DNA of 64,000 nucleotides from Kosakonia sp. BYX6 (GTDB taxonomy: Bacteria; Pseudomonadota; Gammaproteobacteria; Enterobacterales; Enterobacteriaceae): contig NZ_CP151800.1 in NCBI RefSeq assembly GCF_038449125.1, forward strand, positions 2,948,406 through 3,012,405. The letters are read 5' to 3'. The position numbers were made by a program, and so were the translations under genes. Of this stretch, positions 33,660 through 43,759 are shown in pieces (position 1 is the first letter of the stretch; each line of letters opens with the position of its first letter). The notes under the pieces are model-generated. The model was not told where the DNA came from and did not search any database. It saw only the letters and a program-made list of their open reading frames with translations.

Positions 33660-35714
33660 TCACGGTTTTCTCGCCACAGGCACATCCAGCGATTTGAGTA
33701 TTTCGACAAAGCGCGATGGCTCCTCTTTATCAAAAAGTAACCAGACACGTTTACGTGCACGCGTTAGCGCGACGTAAAGCAGCCGGCGCTCTTCCGCATC
33801 AGGAAACTCTTCCGCCTGGGGCAGCAGCGCTTGTTCCATAATCGATTCACGCGCCGGCGCAGGAAAACCGTCTTGCCCTTCTTTCAGCCCTACCACAATC
33901 ACATATTCCGCTTGTTGACCTTTGCTGGCATGTACGGTCATAAAATCGAGCTGCAGTTTCGGCCAACGGGTAGCGGCTTTTTCCAGGCTGGCGGGTTTCC
34001 CGTGGTGATAGCGAGCCAATACCAGGATCCTGTCTTCCGGTGTCGCATAGCCGCTGAGCTTATCAAGCAATGCATCAAGCTGCCCCTGGGCCAACAGTGT
34101 CACGGCTTTTTTATCCCCTGCCGTCAGGCTGTTAAGGGGTTTCGGAAGTTGCCAGGGGTTTTGTTGGATAAAGCGGTTGGCAACCTCCCCAATCCGCGAG
34201 TTGAAGCGGTAAGTGGTATCAAGCGCACAGAGATCGCCTTCGCCAAAATAGTCATGAAACGCGGTCGTTAGTGAGAGTTGCGCCCCACTGAAACGGTAAA
34301 TAGCCTGCCAGTCATCGCCCACGGCAAACAAAGTGGTTTGCGAATTCTGCTTGCGCAATGCCGACAGCAGAGCCGCGCGTTGTGGCGAGATGTCCTGAAA
34401 CTCATCCACCAGAATGTGTTTCCAGGGACTAATAAAGCGCCCTTTCTCCAGCACATTGATCGCCTGATGAATCAGCCCAGAGAAATCCACGGCATTTTCC
34501 GATTTGAGCGCCGTTTTCCAGGCTTTCATCAATGGAGCCATCAGCTTTATGCGCTTACTAAACAGGTCGCGGACTTCTTCCGGCGCACTGGCAATCATCT
34601 CCGCCTGCGCACCGCCATGCATACGCATCAGACCTATCCAACGATCTAATCTGGGTCCAATTCGCCGTTGCAACTTGTCGTCCTCCCAGAAATTCCCTTC
34701 CGGGACGTTCCACTCCATCTCCTCTTCAAGCCACTGTCGCCAGCCTTTCGCCTGGGCTTTTTTCTCACTGCACTGCTGGCTCCAGGTTTCTGTTAACAGC
34801 GTCAAACGCACGGCAGTATTGCTTTCCAACTCGCTTAGCACGGGCACTTTTTTGCTACCTTGCTGGATGATATGTAGCGCCAGGGCATGGAAAGTACGGG
34901 CAGTAACCTCATCGGTATGCAGTCGCTCGCGGATGCGTTCATCCATCTCCTGTGCAGCTTTCCGGCCAAAGGCAAGCAATAGAATTTGATCGGCGGCCGC
35001 CTCACCACGCGCGAGTAACCATCCCGCTCTGGCAACAAGTACCGAGGTTTTACCGCTACCAGCCCCGGCAAGCACCAATAATGCCTGCTCGCCATTAACC
35101 ACAGCGCGCGCCTGTGCAGGATTTAACGGTGAAGTTTCAACCTGCTCAAAAAAGGCAGCGTATTGCGTCAACATCATCTCTGTGTAGGTTTGATTGTGCT
35201 GTGCCCGGCGGCCTTCCACATCGTTAAGCCACGCCTGACATTGCCGCCAAAGCTCGCGACAATTATCGAATTCCGTCAGGCGACGGGTTGGCATCGGCAG
35301 CGCATCGAATGCCTGGTGCAACTGGCGTTGTAAGCCCAGGACCTGTTTACGCGTTAGCCATTTGGCTTGTTCGATGCGCCCGGAAATGAGTTCCAACTGT
35401 GCGGATAACACCCCTGCCGCCACCTCGCTCATCTCAGCACTCCAATTGCTCCAGCGCTCATTGAGTAGATGATAAAAACGCTGCGTCTCACTCCATTCCG
35501 TGCCGTGCAGACGGACCACTTTATTATCAGCAAGCTGGAATTCCATTTCTCCCCAAACCAATCCACGTTTGCACTCAATTGCCAGCAACTGATTGAACGG
35601 GATAAGGTATTCATGCCGGTCGCCTGCCACTTTGATACCCGCGTTTAGTATGCTCGCGCGATCGTAAGGGTGTTGCGCCAGACGTTTTCCCAGTGAAGTC
35701 GCTTTCAGTTCCAT
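33660..35714 (-). CDS. helD: DNA helicase IV
   Basis: The 684-aa UvrD-like superfamily I helicase has an N-terminal specific domain, Walker A LVLAGAGSGKTSVLVARAGW, motif II ILVDEFQDISPQR, motif III LFAVGDDWQAIYRFSGA, motif V VHASKGQQAEYVIVVG and motif VI LLYVALTRARKRVWLLF. It unwinds DNA 3'-5' with ATP. Length equals E. coli HelD. It diverges from yccF. Confidence 0.96.
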   Translation of the reverse strand: MELKATSLGKRLAQHPYDRASILNAGIKVAGDRHEYLIPFNQLLAIECKRGLVWGEMEFQLADNKVVRLHGTEWSETQRFYHLLNERWSNWSAEMSEVAAGVLSAQLELISGRIEQAKWLTRKQVLGLQRQLHQAFDALPMPTRRLTEFDNCRELWRQCQAWLNDVEGRRAQHNQTYTEMMLTQYAAFFEQVETSPLNPAQARAVVNGEQALLVLAGAGSGKTSVLVARAGWLLARGEAAADQILLLAFGRKAAQEMDERIRERLHTDEVTARTFHALALHIIQQGSKKVPVLSELESNTAVRLTLLTETWSQQCSEKKAQAKGWRQWLEEEMEWNVPEGNFWEDDKLQRRIGPRLDRWIGLMRMHGGAQAEMIASAPEEVRDLFSKRIKLMAPLMKAWKTALKSENAVDFSGLIHQAINVLEKGRFISPWKHILVDEFQDISPQRAALLSALRKQNSQTTLFAVGDDWQAIYRFSGAQLSLTTAFHDYFGEGDLCALDTTYRFNSRIGEVANRFIQQNPWQLPKPLNSLTAGDKKAVTLLAQGQLDALLDKLSGYATPEDRILVLARYHHGKPASLEKAATRWPKLQLDFMTVHASKGQQAEYVIVVGLKEGQDGFPAPARESIMEQALLPQAEEFPDAEERRLLYVALTRARKRVWLLFDKEEPSRFVEILKSLDVPVARKP

Positions 35715-35836
35715 GACTTATTGTTCTCAGCTTGTGACAATAAATGCCAGTTTACCTGTCAGAGAATTGGTGCTCCAGTCTAAAAAATCGTTACAATTGC
35801 CAGGCTTCTCTACTCACAGGATTGTACTGAGGTTTT

Positions 35837-36283
35837 ATGCGTACCATTTTGAATATACTGAACTTTGTGCTTGGCGGTTTCGCCACAACGCTGGGCTGGC
35901 TGCTGGCAACGTCGGTGAGCATTTTGCTGATTATCACCCTTCCACTAACGCGTTCCTGCTGGGAAATAACTAAACTTTCGCTTGTTCCATGGGGAAATGA
36001 GGCAATTCACGTCGATGAGCTCTCACCGCAGAGTAAAAATGGTTTACTCAACGCAAGTGGTACTTTGTTGAACATTATCTGGTTTGTCCTGTTCGGCTGG
36101 TGGCTTTGCGTCATGCATATTGTTGCCGGAATAGCTCAGTGTCTGACCATTATTGGTATCCCCGTGGGCGTGGCGAATTTTAAAATTGCCGCCATTGCTC
36201 TGTGGCCAGTGGGACGCCGTGTGGTTTCTGTCGAGACGGCCCGTGCGGCACGAGAAGCCAACGCCCGCCGCCGCTTTCAGTGA
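35837..36283 (+). CDS. yccF: YccF inner-membrane protein
   Basis: The 148-aa protein has two YccF repeats with four membrane helices: MRTILNILNFVLGGFATTLG, LLIITLPLTRSCWEI, ASGTLLNIIWFVLFGWWLC and CLTIIGIPVGVANFKIAAIA with the conserved IPxG. Its function is unknown. It is encoded 17 bp before yccS, so the two are probably cotranscribed. Confidence 0.94.
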   Translation: MRTILNILNFVLGGFATTLGWLLATSVSILLIITLPLTRSCWEITKLSLVPWGNEAIHVDELSPQSKNGLLNASGTLLNIIWFVLFGWWLCVMHIVAGIAQCLTIIGIPVGVANFKIAAIALWPVGRRVVSVETARAAREANARRRFQ

Positions 36284-36300
36284 TGGGATCTTCTGCCCCT

Positions 36301-38433
36301 ATGTTAAGTCCCCTGCTTCGCCGTTACACATGGAACAGTGCCTGGCTCTATAACGTCAGGATCTTTATCGCCCTTTGCGGGACTGCCGCGCTACCGTGGC
36401 TGCTCGGCGAGGTAAAGCTGACCATTCCTTTAACACTCGGAGTCGTGGCTGCCGCGCTGGCCGACCTCGATGATCGCCTGACCGGGCGGCTAAAAAATCT
36501 CATCATCACACTGATCTCGTTTTTTATCGCCTCAGCTTCGGTGGAGCTACTGTTTCCATGGCCGTGGCTGTTTGCTCTCGGTCTTGTCAGCTCTACCATT
36601 GGTTTCATTCTGCTGGGCGGGCTTGGACAGCGTTATGCAACCATCGCTTTCGGCGCACTATTGATAGCGGTTTACACCATGCTGGGTATCTCGCTTTTTG
36701 AGCAATGGTATCAACAACCGCTGCTTCTGCTTGCCGGTGCAGTGTGGTTTAACCTGCTGACGTTAATAGGGCATTTAGTCTTTCCGGTCCGCGCACTTCA
36801 GGACAACCTTGCACGCTGTTATGAGCAGTTAGCACACTATCTCGAGTTGAAATCTCGCTTGTTTGACCCGGACATAGAAGATGCAAGCCAGGCACCGTTA
36901 TACGATCTCGCACTGGCAAATGGTCAACTGGTCGCCACGCTGAATCAGACCAAGGCGACCATGCTCACCCGCTTGCGAGGAGACCGTGGGCAACGTAGCA
37001 CGCGGCAGGCGTTGCATTATTACTTTGCGGCGCAGGACATTCATGAACGGGCAAGCTCATCGCATATTCAATACCAGATGCTGCGAGAACATTTTCGCTA
37101 TAGCGATGTGATGTTCCGCTTCCAGCGCTTGCTATATATGCAGTCTCAGGCGTGTGCTCAACTTTCCCGCGCCATTTTGTTACGCGTGCCGTATCAACAT
37201 GACGCCCGCTTCGAACGCGTTTTTGTCCATCTTGATGCCGCATTGGATCGCATCCGCGTAAGCGGGACGACCAAGACAGAACATCTAAAGGCGCTTGGTT
37301 TTCTGCTCGATAACCTGCGTGCTATCGACGCACAGCTGGCAACTATCGAATCGAGGCAACCACAGCCCCAGTTGCCAAGTGAAACCGAAAATCAGCTCGC
37401 TGATGACAGCTTGAGCGGTTTCAACGATATCTGGCTGCGGCTACGCAATAATTTTGCGCCAGAGTCGGCACTTTTCCGCCATGCAGTTCGTATGTCAGTA
37501 GTGCTCTGTATCGGCTATACCTTTATTCAGATTACCGGTTTGCAGCATGGCTACTGGATCTTGCTTACAAGCTTGTTTGTCTGCCAGCCAAACTATAATG
37601 CCACTCGCCATCGTCTGAGCTTGCGTGTTGTCGGTACGCTGGTCGGCGTTGCTGTGGGCTTACCGGTGCTGTACTTTGTCCCTTCACATGAGGGACAACT
37701 GGTGTTGATTGTCATCACTGGTGTTTTGTTTTTCGCCTTCCGCACGGTGCAATACGCCCACGCCACAATGTTCATTACCCTGCTTGTTTTGCTATGTTTC
37801 AACTTGCTGGGCGAAGGTTTTGAAGTGGCTATCCCGCGAATCATTGATACCTTGATCGGGTGCGCTATTGCCTGGGCTGCCGTCAGCTTTATTTGGCCAG
37901 ACTGGCGCTTCAGGGATCTGCCACGCGTGACAGAGCAAGCTTTTGATGCCAACTGCCGTTATCTTGACGCCATACTTGAGCAGTATCACCAAGGGCGCGA
38001 TAACCGGCTGGCATACCGCATTGCGCGTCGCAACGCTTATAACCGCGATGCGGAACTGGCATCTGTCGTCTCGAATATGTCCTCGGAACCCGGGACTTCG
38101 CCTGAACTTCGCGAAACGGCCTTTCGTTTATTGTGTCTAAACCATACTTTCATCAGCTATATTTCCGCATTAGGCGCACATCGCGAACAGCTAACCCAAC
38201 CGGACATCTTGCGCCTGCTCGACGATGCCGTTTGTTATGTAGATGACGCACTCCATCATCTACCAGCCGATCAAGATCGTGTGCAGGCTGCGCTTATCGA
38301 TCTGTCACAACGCATCAAAAACCTGGATCCGCGCCCTGACAGCAAAGAACCGCTAGTTCTGCAACAGATTGGTCTGTTGATAGCGTTATTGCCGGAAGTA
38401 TGTCGCCTGAAAAGTCAGATTATTAAGAATTAG
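36301..38433 (+). CDS. yccS: YccS, YccS/FUSC-family inner-membrane transporter
   Basis: The 710-aa protein has an N-terminal membrane bundle (ALCGTAALPWLLGEVKLTIP through LLAGAVWFNLLTLIGHLVF), a cytoplasmic middle region with SSSHIQYQMLREHFRYSDVM, and a second membrane bundle (GYWILLTSLFVCQPNYNATR, RVVGTLVGVAVGLPVLYF, the FUSC signature). It is related to aromatic-acid exporter AaeB; the substrate is unknown. The ATG at 36301 gives the known start MLSPLLRRYTWNSAW. Its stop overlaps sxy by 4 bp (convergent). Confidence 0.94.
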   Translation: MLSPLLRRYTWNSAWLYNVRIFIALCGTAALPWLLGEVKLTIPLTLGVVAAALADLDDRLTGRLKNLIITLISFFIASASVELLFPWPWLFALGLVSSTIGFILLGGLGQRYATIAFGALLIAVYTMLGISLFEQWYQQPLLLLAGAVWFNLLTLIGHLVFPVRALQDNLARCYEQLAHYLELKSRLFDPDIEDASQAPLYDLALANGQLVATLNQTKATMLTRLRGDRGQRSTRQALHYYFAAQDIHERASSSHIQYQMLREHFRYSDVMFRFQRLLYMQSQACAQLSRAILLRVPYQHDARFERVFVHLDAALDRIRVSGTTKTEHLKALGFLLDNLRAIDAQLATIESRQPQPQLPSETENQLADDSLSGFNDIWLRLRNNFAPESALFRHAVRMSVVLCIGYTFIQITGLQHGYWILLTSLFVCQPNYNATRHRLSLRVVGTLVGVAVGLPVLYFVPSHEGQLVLIVITGVLFFAFRTVQYAHATMFITLLVLLCFNLLGEGFEVAIPRIIDTLIGCAIAWAAVSFIWPDWRFRDLPRVTEQAFDANCRYLDAILEQYHQGRDNRLAYRIARRNAYNRDAELASVVSNMSSEPGTSPELRETAFRLLCLNHTFISYISALGAHREQLTQPDILRLLDDAVCYVDDALHHLPADQDRVQAALIDLSQRIKNLDPRPDSKEPLVLQQIGLLIALLPEVCRLKSQIIKN

Positions 38434-39050
38434 AAAGGGTTAGCCCCTTTCTTCATCACGTCGTTGAACCAATCGATCAACTCCTGGCGGCGGTTTGCCG
38501 GGAGTGCAGCCTCATGGACCCCAACGATGGCTCCTTCAAGCGCAAAGAGCACTTTCACACTCAGTTGCTTGTTCATTTTCCGTAGCCTTAGCCAGCAAAC
38601 TTTCGCACCGAGCATACGAAGCGTCTGCGCATCCTGGATGCCAGCTTCGTGAAGGAGAATCTCAAGCTGGCAGGAAAGATTGGGTAAATCACGCAGGCGC
38701 AACTGAGCTTCACGCTGCGCTTTTTCGCGCCGTGCCGCATCAAGTGCAAACGTGGAAAGTTGCAACAACAACGAGCGATCGCCCCACAAGCTGTCGCTGA
38801 CAAAATAGTAATTTAACGATAACTGACGGCCCCTCTTGTTGAACATCAACAAGGGAGCTTGTTTGGCTACAGCATATTGCGCACTTTCATCACAGGCGCG
38901 TAAGTAAAGTTCCCCCTCTGCTACCATCGCGAAAACAATTCTATCCACTGACAGGCTATAACCACCGAAGTGGGCTCGATAGCTAATTTGCCCGAGTGAA
39001 TTGAGGTATTCGCGAGACTGATATATCCGTTGATAAGACAGGTCTTCCAT
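38430..39050 (-). CDS. sxy: Sxy/TfoX competence regulator
   Basis: The 206-aa protein has an N-terminal TfoX domain (YRAHFGGYSLSVDRIVFAMV, AEGELYLRAC) and a C-terminal TfoX helix-hairpin-helix domain (LRMLGAKVCWLRLRKMN, LEGAIVGVHEAALPANRRQE). Sxy acts with CRP at CRP-S promoters of competence genes. I choose the ATG at 39050, with AGGAAAAATC before it, over the GTG at 39074. It diverges from sulA. Confidence 0.93.
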   Translation of the reverse strand: MEDLSYQRIYQSREYLNSLGQISYRAHFGGYSLSVDRIVFAMVAEGELYLRACDESAQYAVAKQAPLLMFNKRGRQLSLNYYFVSDSLWGDRSLLLQLSTFALDAARREKAQREAQLRLRDLPNLSCQLEILLHEAGIQDAQTLRMLGAKVCWLRLRKMNKQLSVKVLFALEGAIVGVHEAALPANRRQELIDWFNDVMKKGANPF

Positions 39051-39227
39051 GATTTTTCCTATATAAATCACCAAGTAAAGTACGATTTTTTACGAGCGGA
39101 TCCAGTAATCAGGAAAATAGGCAACTGTGAGCAGGACGGCAAGCGAATTTTTCATTCCGAGTGAGAGATAAAACAAAAATGCGAGTTAGTTTCAGAAAAT
39201 GAGGTTGATCTTTGAACATTCAGAGGT

Positions 39228-39247
39228 TACTGTACATTTATACAGTA
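39228..39247 (+). promoter_or_regulatory. LexA (SOS) box of sulA
   Basis: A CTGT-N8-ACAG palindrome flanked by TA on both sides matches the LexA consensus. It lies 22-41 bp upstream of the sulA start. Confidence 0.92.
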
Positions 39248-39268
39248 ACCCACAGGGCTGGATTGATC

Positions 39269-39778
39269 ATGCACACTGCAAACTATGCTAACCGTTCAAC
39301 AACATTCGCTTCCGCACTCAACACATTGAACCATGTTGAATCCACTAGCATTGCTACCGGGCTGATTAGCGAAGTGGTCTATCGAGAAGACCAGCCCATG
39401 ATGACTCAGTTACTTTTACTACCTTTGCTACAGCAGCTTGGCCAGCAATCTCGCTGGCAGTTATGGCTTACACCCCAGCAAAAACTGAGCCGCGAATGGG
39501 TTCAATCCGCTGGCTTGCCCCTTACCAAAGTCATGCAGATCAATCAGCTCTCTCCCGGCTTGACGCTGGAGTCAATGATTCGTGCTTTGCGAACCGGCAA
39601 TTACAGCGTCGTCATAGGCTGGCATGCCGATGAACTAACCGAAGAAGAGAATCTGAGATTAGCGGCGGCAGCAGAAGAAGGTAACGCAATTGGCTTCGTT
39701 ATGCGTCCCATCCGCCATGATCCTCTGGCTGCGAGACAGCTTTCCGGGATAAAAATTCACTCTAATTTGTATCATTGA
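39269..39778 (+). CDS. sulA: SOS cell-division inhibitor SulA
   Basis: The 169-aa protein reads [16 protein letters not shown], then [77 protein letters not shown] and ends KIHSNLYH, the C-terminal His being a known Lon recognition feature. SulA binds FtsZ and blocks ring formation after DNA damage, and is degraded by Lon. The start at 39269 fits the E. coli length; an upstream TTG (39212) would put the LexA box inside the gene. Confidence 0.96.
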   Translation: MHTANYANRSTTFASALNTLNHVESTSIATGLISEVVYREDQPMMTQLLLLPLLQQLGQQSRWQLWLTPQQKLSREWVQSAGLPLTKVMQINQLSPGLTLESMIRALRTGNYSVVIGWHADELTEEENLRLAAAAEEGNAIGFVMRPIRHDPLAARQLSGIKIHSNLYH

Positions 39779-40145
39779 GTAAATTTAGGAGTTTTCCTGG
39801 CATTATTTTTATCTATTACCGGCTTTTCAAATTTATTAGTGAAATACAGCGGCAAAGCCTGTGTGGCGTGGTTTGTAGATAATCAGTGTCGTACAGTTCT
39901 TCATCACAATTGTTAAATATTGTGTACACAAAGCCTTTTTTTTCATATGCCTGACGGAGTTCACACTTGTAAGTTTCCAACTACGTTGTAGACTTTACAT
40001 CGCCAGGGGTGCTCGGCATAAGCCAAAGATATCGGTAAAGATATCTGCAGAGTTGTCAGTGAGCAATGCCCCCGGTGAAGGATTTAACCGTGGCATCTCT
40101 TCGAGATTTCCATGGCGATTTTTGGATGATAACGAGGCGCAAAAA
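39779..40145 (+). promoter_or_regulatory. ompA promoter and long 5' leader
   Basis: TTGTAA (39968-39973) and TAGACT (39990-39995) with 16-bp spacing form the likely ompA promoter, leaving a leader of about 140 nt. In E. coli this leader stabilises the mRNA by a 5' stem-loop and is the target of MicA near the ribosome site; GAGG-CGCAAAAA precedes the ATG here. The part before 39960 shows no gene. Confidence 0.75.
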
Positions 40146-41195
40146 ATGAAAAAGACAGCTATCGCGATTGCAGTGGCACTGGCTGGCTTCGCTACCGTAG
40201 CGCAGGCCGCTCCGAAAGATAACACCTGGTATACAGGTGCTAAACTGGGCTGGTCTCAGTTCCACGATGTTGGTAACAACCAGATCCCTAACAATGGCCC
40301 GACTCACGAAAGCCAGTTAGGTGCTGGTGCGTTCGGTGGTTATCAGGTTAACCCGTATGTTGGCTTTGAACTGGGCTACGACTGGCTGGGCCGTATGCCG
40401 TACAAAGGCAGCGATGTAAACGGCGCATTCAAAGCTCAGGGCGTTCAACTGACCGCTAAACTGGGTTACCCGATCACTGATGACTTGGATCTGTACACCC
40501 GTCTGGGTGGTATGGTTTGGCGTGCAGACGCTAAAAACAACCAAGGCTTCAAAGATCACGATACCGGTGTTTCCCCGGTCTTCGCTGGTGGTGTTGAGTG
40601 GGCAGTTACCCGCGATATCGCTACCCGTCTGGAATACCAATGGACTAATAACATTGGTGACGCGAACACCGTTGGTGGTCGTCCGGACAACGGTCTGCTG
40701 AGCGTAGGTGTTTCCTACCGTTTCGGCCAGCAGGAAGAAGCTGCTCCGGTAGTTGCTCCGGCTCCAGCCCCAGCTCCGGAAGTACAGACCAAACACTTCA
40801 CCCTGAAGTCTGACGTTCTGTTCACCTTCAACAAAGCGACCCTGAAACCAGAAGGTCAGCAGGCGCTGGATCAGCTGTACAGCCAACTGAGCAACCTGGA
40901 TCCGAAAGACGGCTCCGTAGTGGTTCTGGGCTTCACCGACCGTATCGGTTCCGACGCTTACAACCAAGGTCTGTCTGAGAAACGTGCTCAGTCCGTTGTT
41001 GATTACCTGGTTTCCAAAGGTATCCCGGCGAACAAAATCTCCGCACGTGGTATGGGCGAATCCAACCCGGTTACTGGCAACACTTGTGACAACGTGAAGG
41101 CTCGTGCAGCTCTGATCGATTGCCTGGCACCGGATCGTCGCGTAGAGATCGAAGTTAAAGGTATCAAAGACGTTGTAACTCAGCCGCAGGCTTAA
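40146..41195 (+). CDS. ompA: Outer-membrane protein A
   Basis: The 349-aa protein has a signal peptide ending AQA-APKDN, an eight-stranded barrel ([15 protein letters not shown] to [13 protein letters not shown]), a Pro/Ala hinge ([11 protein letters not shown]) and a C-terminal OmpA peptidoglycan-binding domain ([40 protein letters not shown], and Cys pair [14 protein letters not shown]). It links the outer membrane to peptidoglycan and is a major phage and host-contact protein. The ATG at 40146 is the true start. Confidence 0.98.
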   Translation: MKKTAIAIAVALAGFATVAQAAPKDNTWYTGAKLGWSQFHDVGNNQIPNNGPTHESQLGAGAFGGYQVNPYVGFELGYDWLGRMPYKGSDVNGAFKAQGVQLTAKLGYPITDDLDLYTRLGGMVWRADAKNNQGFKDHDTGVSPVFAGGVEWAVTRDIATRLEYQWTNNIGDANTVGGRPDNGLLSVGVSYRFGQQEEAAPVVAPAPAPAPEVQTKHFTLKSDVLFTFNKATLKPEGQQALDQLYSQLSNLDPKDGSVVVLGFTDRIGSDAYNQGLSEKRAQSVVDYLVSKGIPANKISARGMGESNPVTGNTCDNVKARAALIDCLAPDRRVEIEVKGIKDVVTQPQA

Positions 41196-41208
41196 GTTCT
41201 CCGTCAGA

Positions 41209-41237
41209 AAAAACCCCGCCATTGCGCGGGGTTTTTT
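41209..41237 (+). terminator. ompA terminator
   Basis: Arms ACCCCGC and GCGGGGT around a 6-base loop, with A-run before and T-run after, so it can also serve matP transcription from the other side. Confidence 0.9.
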
Positions 41238-41288
41238 GTTGTCTTGTTTTTAGTGTCGAAGAGCCATGGCGGCTGAGAGAATTAATAC

Positions 41289-41747
41289 CTACTCTTTCTC
41301 TTTACCCAGCAACGCCTGCAAGTCGTGTTTCAGCGTCGACATTTTCGTTGCATACTTTTCTTTATGCTCCGCGTCTTCAATCAACTGCACAATTGTTTCA
41401 GAGAGCGTTTTACCTCGCCGCTGTGCCAGGCCCGCTAATCTTTGCCAGACAACAAACTCCAGGTCGATAGATTTTTTACGCGTATGCTGATGCTCAGCGT
41501 TAAAATGCCGCTTGCGGCGAGCGCGAATGGTTTGCTTCATCCGGTTAACCAACGCGGGGTTCATATGTTGCCCAATCCAGCTATTGACCTGCACCGGTTC
41601 ATTTTCGAGGGTCAACAATACATCGACTGCATCTTTAGCAGCACTGGCTTCTATATAGCGCGTGATTAATTCCCCTTCACGATGCTTTTTGACCAGATAT
41701 TTCCATTTCCAGCCGCTTTCGAGATTTTCCAGTTGTTGATATTTCAT
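41289..41747 (-). CDS. matP: Ter macrodomain organiser MatP
   Basis: The 152-aa protein has an N-terminal helical domain ([20 protein letters not shown]), a ribbon-helix-helix DNA-binding part ([36 protein letters not shown]) and a C-terminal coiled coil ([16 protein letters not shown]). It binds matS sites in the terminus region and interacts with ZapB. It converges with ompA. Confidence 0.97.
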   Translation of the reverse strand: MKYQQLENLESGWKWKYLVKKHREGELITRYIEASAAKDAVDVLLTLENEPVQVNSWIGQHMNPALVNRMKQTIRARRKRHFNAEHQHTRKKSIDLEFVVWQRLAGLAQRRGKTLSETIVQLIEDAEHKEKYATKMSTLKHDLQALLGKEKE

Positions 41748-41929
41748 TGCTTTCTCAACGTTACCGCGTAACTCAGTTCAGAATATCAGTTTTTTCTAAC
41801 TCTGCTCAGAAGAAATCGCCACCTGTGAACCTTACCCACGCTTCCCAAAGCCGAAGCGCGTAATCCGTGTGTGCTGCACGTGCGTTTACGGTATAATCCC
41901 GCCTTTTACAGCCGACTAAAAAGACGACT

Positions 41930-43684
41930 TTGACCATTACAAAACTCGAATGGAACGACCTGGTTCCTGATACCGACAGTTATCAGGAAGTGTTTGAATC
42001 GTCCGCATTAGCGCGCGAAACGGACTTCTCACTGGCCGATACACAACCCCGATTACAATACGCGCTGGAGCAACTGCTCTATCCGCAGGCAACGTCACGC
42101 TTTTTACTGGCCAAAGCGCCTGAAGAAGCCGAATATCTGGCGCTCATTGCCAACGCTGCCACCCAGCTGATCCCTGAAAACCGCCCACTCGCGGGTGGTG
42201 AGTATCATATCAACGGTTCGACGATCCACTTCGAACCCTCTACTGACGCGCATTCTACCTTCGCGGGCAAACAAGCCACTGCTATTGCCGATTGGGTTGA
42301 AGCTGAGCAGCTCTTCGGCTGTCTGCGCCAGTTCAATCAGGAGATCACTCTTCAACCTGGTCTGGTTCACAAGGCTAACGGCGGCGTATTAATTATTTCA
42401 TTGCGCACGTTGTTGGCCCAACCGCTGCTGTGGATGCGCCTGAAAACCATGGTCACGCAGCGCCGTTTCGACTGGGTTTCTTTTGACGAGTCGCGTCCGC
42501 TACCGGTCATTGTGCCATCTATGCCGCTGGATCTTAAAGTGATTCTGGTCGGTGAGCGCGAATCACTCGCCGAATTCCAGGAGATGGAGCCTGAGCTCGC
42601 CTCACAGGCTATTTACAGCGAGTATGAAGAAACGCTGCAAATCGCTGACAGCGAAACGATGGGCGTGTGGCGTCAATGGGTTGAACAAATCGCACGCGAG
42701 GCGCAATTACCCTCCCCGGCAGCAGATGCATGGCCGACATTAATTCGTGAAGCCGTGCGTTATACCGGTGATCAGGAAACGTTGCCTCTTTGTCCATTGT
42801 GGCTGTCTCGCCAGCTACGCGAAGTGGCCGCTCTGTCTGACAGCGCTTCGTTCAGCAGTGAATCGTTGCAAGCGATGCTCGCGCAGCGCGAGTGGCGCGA
42901 AGGGTTCCTGGCTGAACGTATGCAGGATGAGATCCTGCTAGAGCAGATCCTGATTGAAACCGAAGGTGAGCGCGTCGGTCAGATTAACGCACTGTCGGTA
43001 ATCGAATTTCCTGGCCATCCGCGCGCATTTGGCGAACCATCGCGCATCAGCTGCGTGGTGCATGTTGGCGACGGTGAATTCAACGATATCGAACGTAAAG
43101 CGGAGCTGGGCGGTAACATTCACGCCAAAGGCATGATGATCATGCAAGCGTTCCTGATGGCAGAACTGGAGCTGGAACAGCAGATTCCCTTCTCCGCCTC
43201 GCTGACGTTTGAGCAATCCTATAGCGAAGTCGATGGTGACAGCGCGTCAATGGCTGAACTCTGCGCATTGATGAGTGCGCTGGCAGAAGTGCCCATCAAT
43301 CAAAGCATTGCTATTACGGGCTCGGTGGATCAGTTTGGTCGCTCGCAGCCCGTCGGTGGGTTGAACGAGAAGATCGAAGGGTTTTTCGCGATTTGCCAGC
43401 AGCGCGAATTGACAGGTCAACAAGGCGTCATTATTCCGTCGGCAAATGTTCGCCATCTATGCCTGCATCAGGACCTGCTGAATGCTATCCAGGCGCAGCA
43501 ATTCTTCATTTGGGCAGTGGACGACGTGATGGATGCACTACCCTTATTAATGGGCCTGGCATGGGATGCCGAGGGGCAAAACAACCTTAAGCAAATCATT
43601 CAGGAACGTATCGCGCAGGCAACGCAGCAGGATGCACGCCATCGCTTCTCGTGGCCGCTGCGCTGGTTAAATTGGTTTTCGTAA
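41930..43684 (+). CDS. lonH: Lon-related protease LonH (YcbZ)
   Basis: The 584-aa protein has a degenerate N-terminal ATPase-like region and a C-terminal Lon-type protease domain: HVGDGEFNDIERKAELGGNI, EVDGDSASMAELCALMSALA with the catalytic Ser, and SQPVGGLNEKIEGFFAIC with the catalytic Lys. Substrates in E. coli are largely unknown. The start is TTG at 41930, giving MTITKLEW as in E. coli. A FadR site for fabA overlaps its stop. Confidence 0.93.
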   Translation: MTITKLEWNDLVPDTDSYQEVFESSALARETDFSLADTQPRLQYALEQLLYPQATSRFLLAKAPEEAEYLALIANAATQLIPENRPLAGGEYHINGSTIHFEPSTDAHSTFAGKQATAIADWVEAEQLFGCLRQFNQEITLQPGLVHKANGGVLIISLRTLLAQPLLWMRLKTMVTQRRFDWVSFDESRPLPVIVPSMPLDLKVILVGERESLAEFQEMEPELASQAIYSEYEETLQIADSETMGVWRQWVEQIAREAQLPSPAADAWPTLIREAVRYTGDQETLPLCPLWLSRQLREVAALSDSASFSSESLQAMLAQREWREGFLAERMQDEILLEQILIETEGERVGQINALSVIEFPGHPRAFGEPSRISCVVHVGDGEFNDIERKAELGGNIHAKGMMIMQAFLMAELELEQQIPFSASLTFEQSYSEVDGDSASMAELCALMSALAEVPINQSIAITGSVDQFGRSQPVGGLNEKIEGFFAICQQRELTGQQGVIIPSANVRHLCLHQDLLNAIQAQQFFIWAVDDVMDALPLLMGLAWDAEGQNNLKQIIQERIAQATQQDARHRFSWPLRWLNWFS

Positions 43685-43701
43685 AACTGATCGGACTTGT
43701 T
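43685..43701 (+). promoter_or_regulatory. FadR activator site of fabA
   Basis: AACTGATCGGACTTGTT matches the FadR consensus AACTGGTCNGACNTGTT at all but one position. FadR without long-chain acyl-CoA activates fabA in E. coli. Confidence 0.85.
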
Positions 43702-43702
43702 C

Positions 43703-43720
43703 AGCGTACACGTGTTAGCT
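43703..43720 (+). promoter_or_regulatory. FabR repressor site of fabA
   Basis: AGCGTACA-CG-TGTTAGCT is close to the palindromic FabR site AGCGTACANNTGTACGCT. FabR represses unsaturated fatty-acid synthesis in response to acyl-ACP composition. It follows the FadR site by one base. Confidence 0.78.
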
Positions 43721-43759
43721 ATCCTGCGTCCGAAATTACAAATAAGGCTTACTGAGAAC

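Noticed and set aside
40317-41222. 301-codon minus-strand frame opposite ompA
   Set aside because: It is an antisense shadow of the strongly conserved ompA codon pattern.
41289-41747. matS sites near matP
   Set aside because: I found no clear GTGAC-N3-GTCAC match while reading; a pattern search of the window would settle this.
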